Made by a program: the position numbers and the translations under genes. From Chloroflexota bacterium (GTDB lineage Bacteria; Chloroflexota; Anaerolineae; Anaerolineales; Anaerolineaceae), in contig JAKQJC010000043.1 of the NCBI GenBank assembly GCA_029561345.1, forward strand, positions 1 to 64,000: DNA of 64,000 bases. Direction: 5' to 3'. Shown piece by piece: positions 63,773-64,000 of the stretch. The notes under the pieces were generated by a model. That model ran no database searches, was not told the origin of the DNA, and saw only the letters and a program-made list of their open reading frames with translations. Positions within the stretch are counted from its first letter, which is position 1. Every line of letters starts with the position of its first letter.

Positions 63773-64000
63773 ATGATCCTGCTCTCTTCAGAGGCTTTTC
63801 AACAGGCTAAAGCCTTCATCCTGAACCGGGCGCGTCCCCTGGAACAGGCCCTTTTTCGTTATCACTTTGAAAATGCCCCCGCTGAAGCCGCGCGCGAGGC
63901 GCTGGCGGCCTTTCGCAACCCCGATGGCGGCTTTGGCCACGGCCTGGAAGCCGATGTGCAGTCGCCGCTCTCATCGGCGCTGTGCACCAGCCTGGCCCTG
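63773..64000 (+). CDS. Partial gene, terpene-cyclase/prenyltransferase-repeat-like protein
   Basis: The first 76 codons from an ATG at 63773; the frame stays open to the window edge. The protein begins with a helical segment (ILNRARPLEQALFRYHFEN) and then has LAAFRNPDGGFGHGLEADVQ, a PDGGFG motif that occurs in the QW-like repeats of squalene/prenyltransferase alpha-toroid folds. It is too short to assign an enzyme. No strong ribosome binding site: GAGAAAGG lies 11-18 bases upstream. Confidence 0.5.
   Translation, partial: MILLSSEAFQQAKAFILNRARPLEQALFRYHFENAPAEAAREALAAFRNPDGGFGHGLEADVQSPLSSALCTSLAL

Overview
The window looks like chromosomal DNA of a free-living, moderately GC-rich bacterium, most probably a Chloroflexota member of the Anaerolineae type. 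This is an inference from gene content: a LysW carrier-protein pathway joined to argG/argH, a glutamate-mutase-L-like ATPase without its mutase, many Thr/Pro-rich membrane or lipoproteins, and a Ser/Thr kinase with TPRs. No rRNA, tRNA, CRISPR array, intact transposon or phage gene was seen.

Layout. 0.1-8.5 kb: a 3'-truncated serine hydrolase divergent from a PadR regulator across a 52-bp palindrome; a cysC-GNAT-MFS operon; a MarR-regulated heterodimeric ABC exporter. 8.6-10.3 kb: two tandem TPR lipoproteins. 10.3-18.8 kb: one long minus-strand arginine operon (argG-argH-lysW-lysX-lysY-lysZ-lysJ-lysK). It is preceded by what reads as a classical attenuator: promoter, short Arg-rich leader peptide, mutually exclusive hairpins and terminator. 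19.2-22.1 kb: an AT-rich glycosyltransferase island. 22.2-25.1 kb: a Ser/Thr kinase with ubiquitin-like and TPR parts. 25.1-26.45 kb: gene debris, a bacteriohemerythrin, and a dense cluster of DnaA-box-like 9-mers. 26.45-35.3 kb: a formylglycine-generating-enzyme-like protein, an adenosine-specific kinase family protein, three tandem M42 aminopeptidases, a solute-binding lipoprotein, YccF, an AhpD-like protein and a TiaS-like protein. 35.4-39.5 kb: sulfate activation (cysD, and cysN with a decayed APS-kinase tail) beside a Wzz-like chain-length protein. 39.8-44 kb: small membrane proteins, a PEBP lipoprotein, a Nudix hydrolase and an SGNH hydrolase. 44-54 kb: a chemoreceptor, primary-type sigma factor, YceD, RdgB, HEAT and STAS-like proteins, a sensor kinase and formate-THF ligase. 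54.2-63.5 kb: a plus-strand block of poorly characterised envelope-type genes around an ASKHA ATPase and a 1101-residue zinc-ribbon protein with about 22 short Trp motifs. The window ends inside another gene.

How the parts relate. The arginine operon carries the LysW route from glutamate to ornithine plus the last two steps to arginine; the ornithine carbamoyltransferase gene is not in the window. CysD/CysN (37 kb) make APS and stand-alone CysC (2.3 kb) can make PAPS; with Wzz next to cysD this may serve polysaccharide sulfation. Several genes start 5-8 nt after a good -10 box, which suggests leaderless transcripts.

Strongest candidates for undescribed biology: the arginine leader-peptide attenuator, the DnaA-box cluster at 26.3 kb, and the conserved-looking operon from 54.2 kb.
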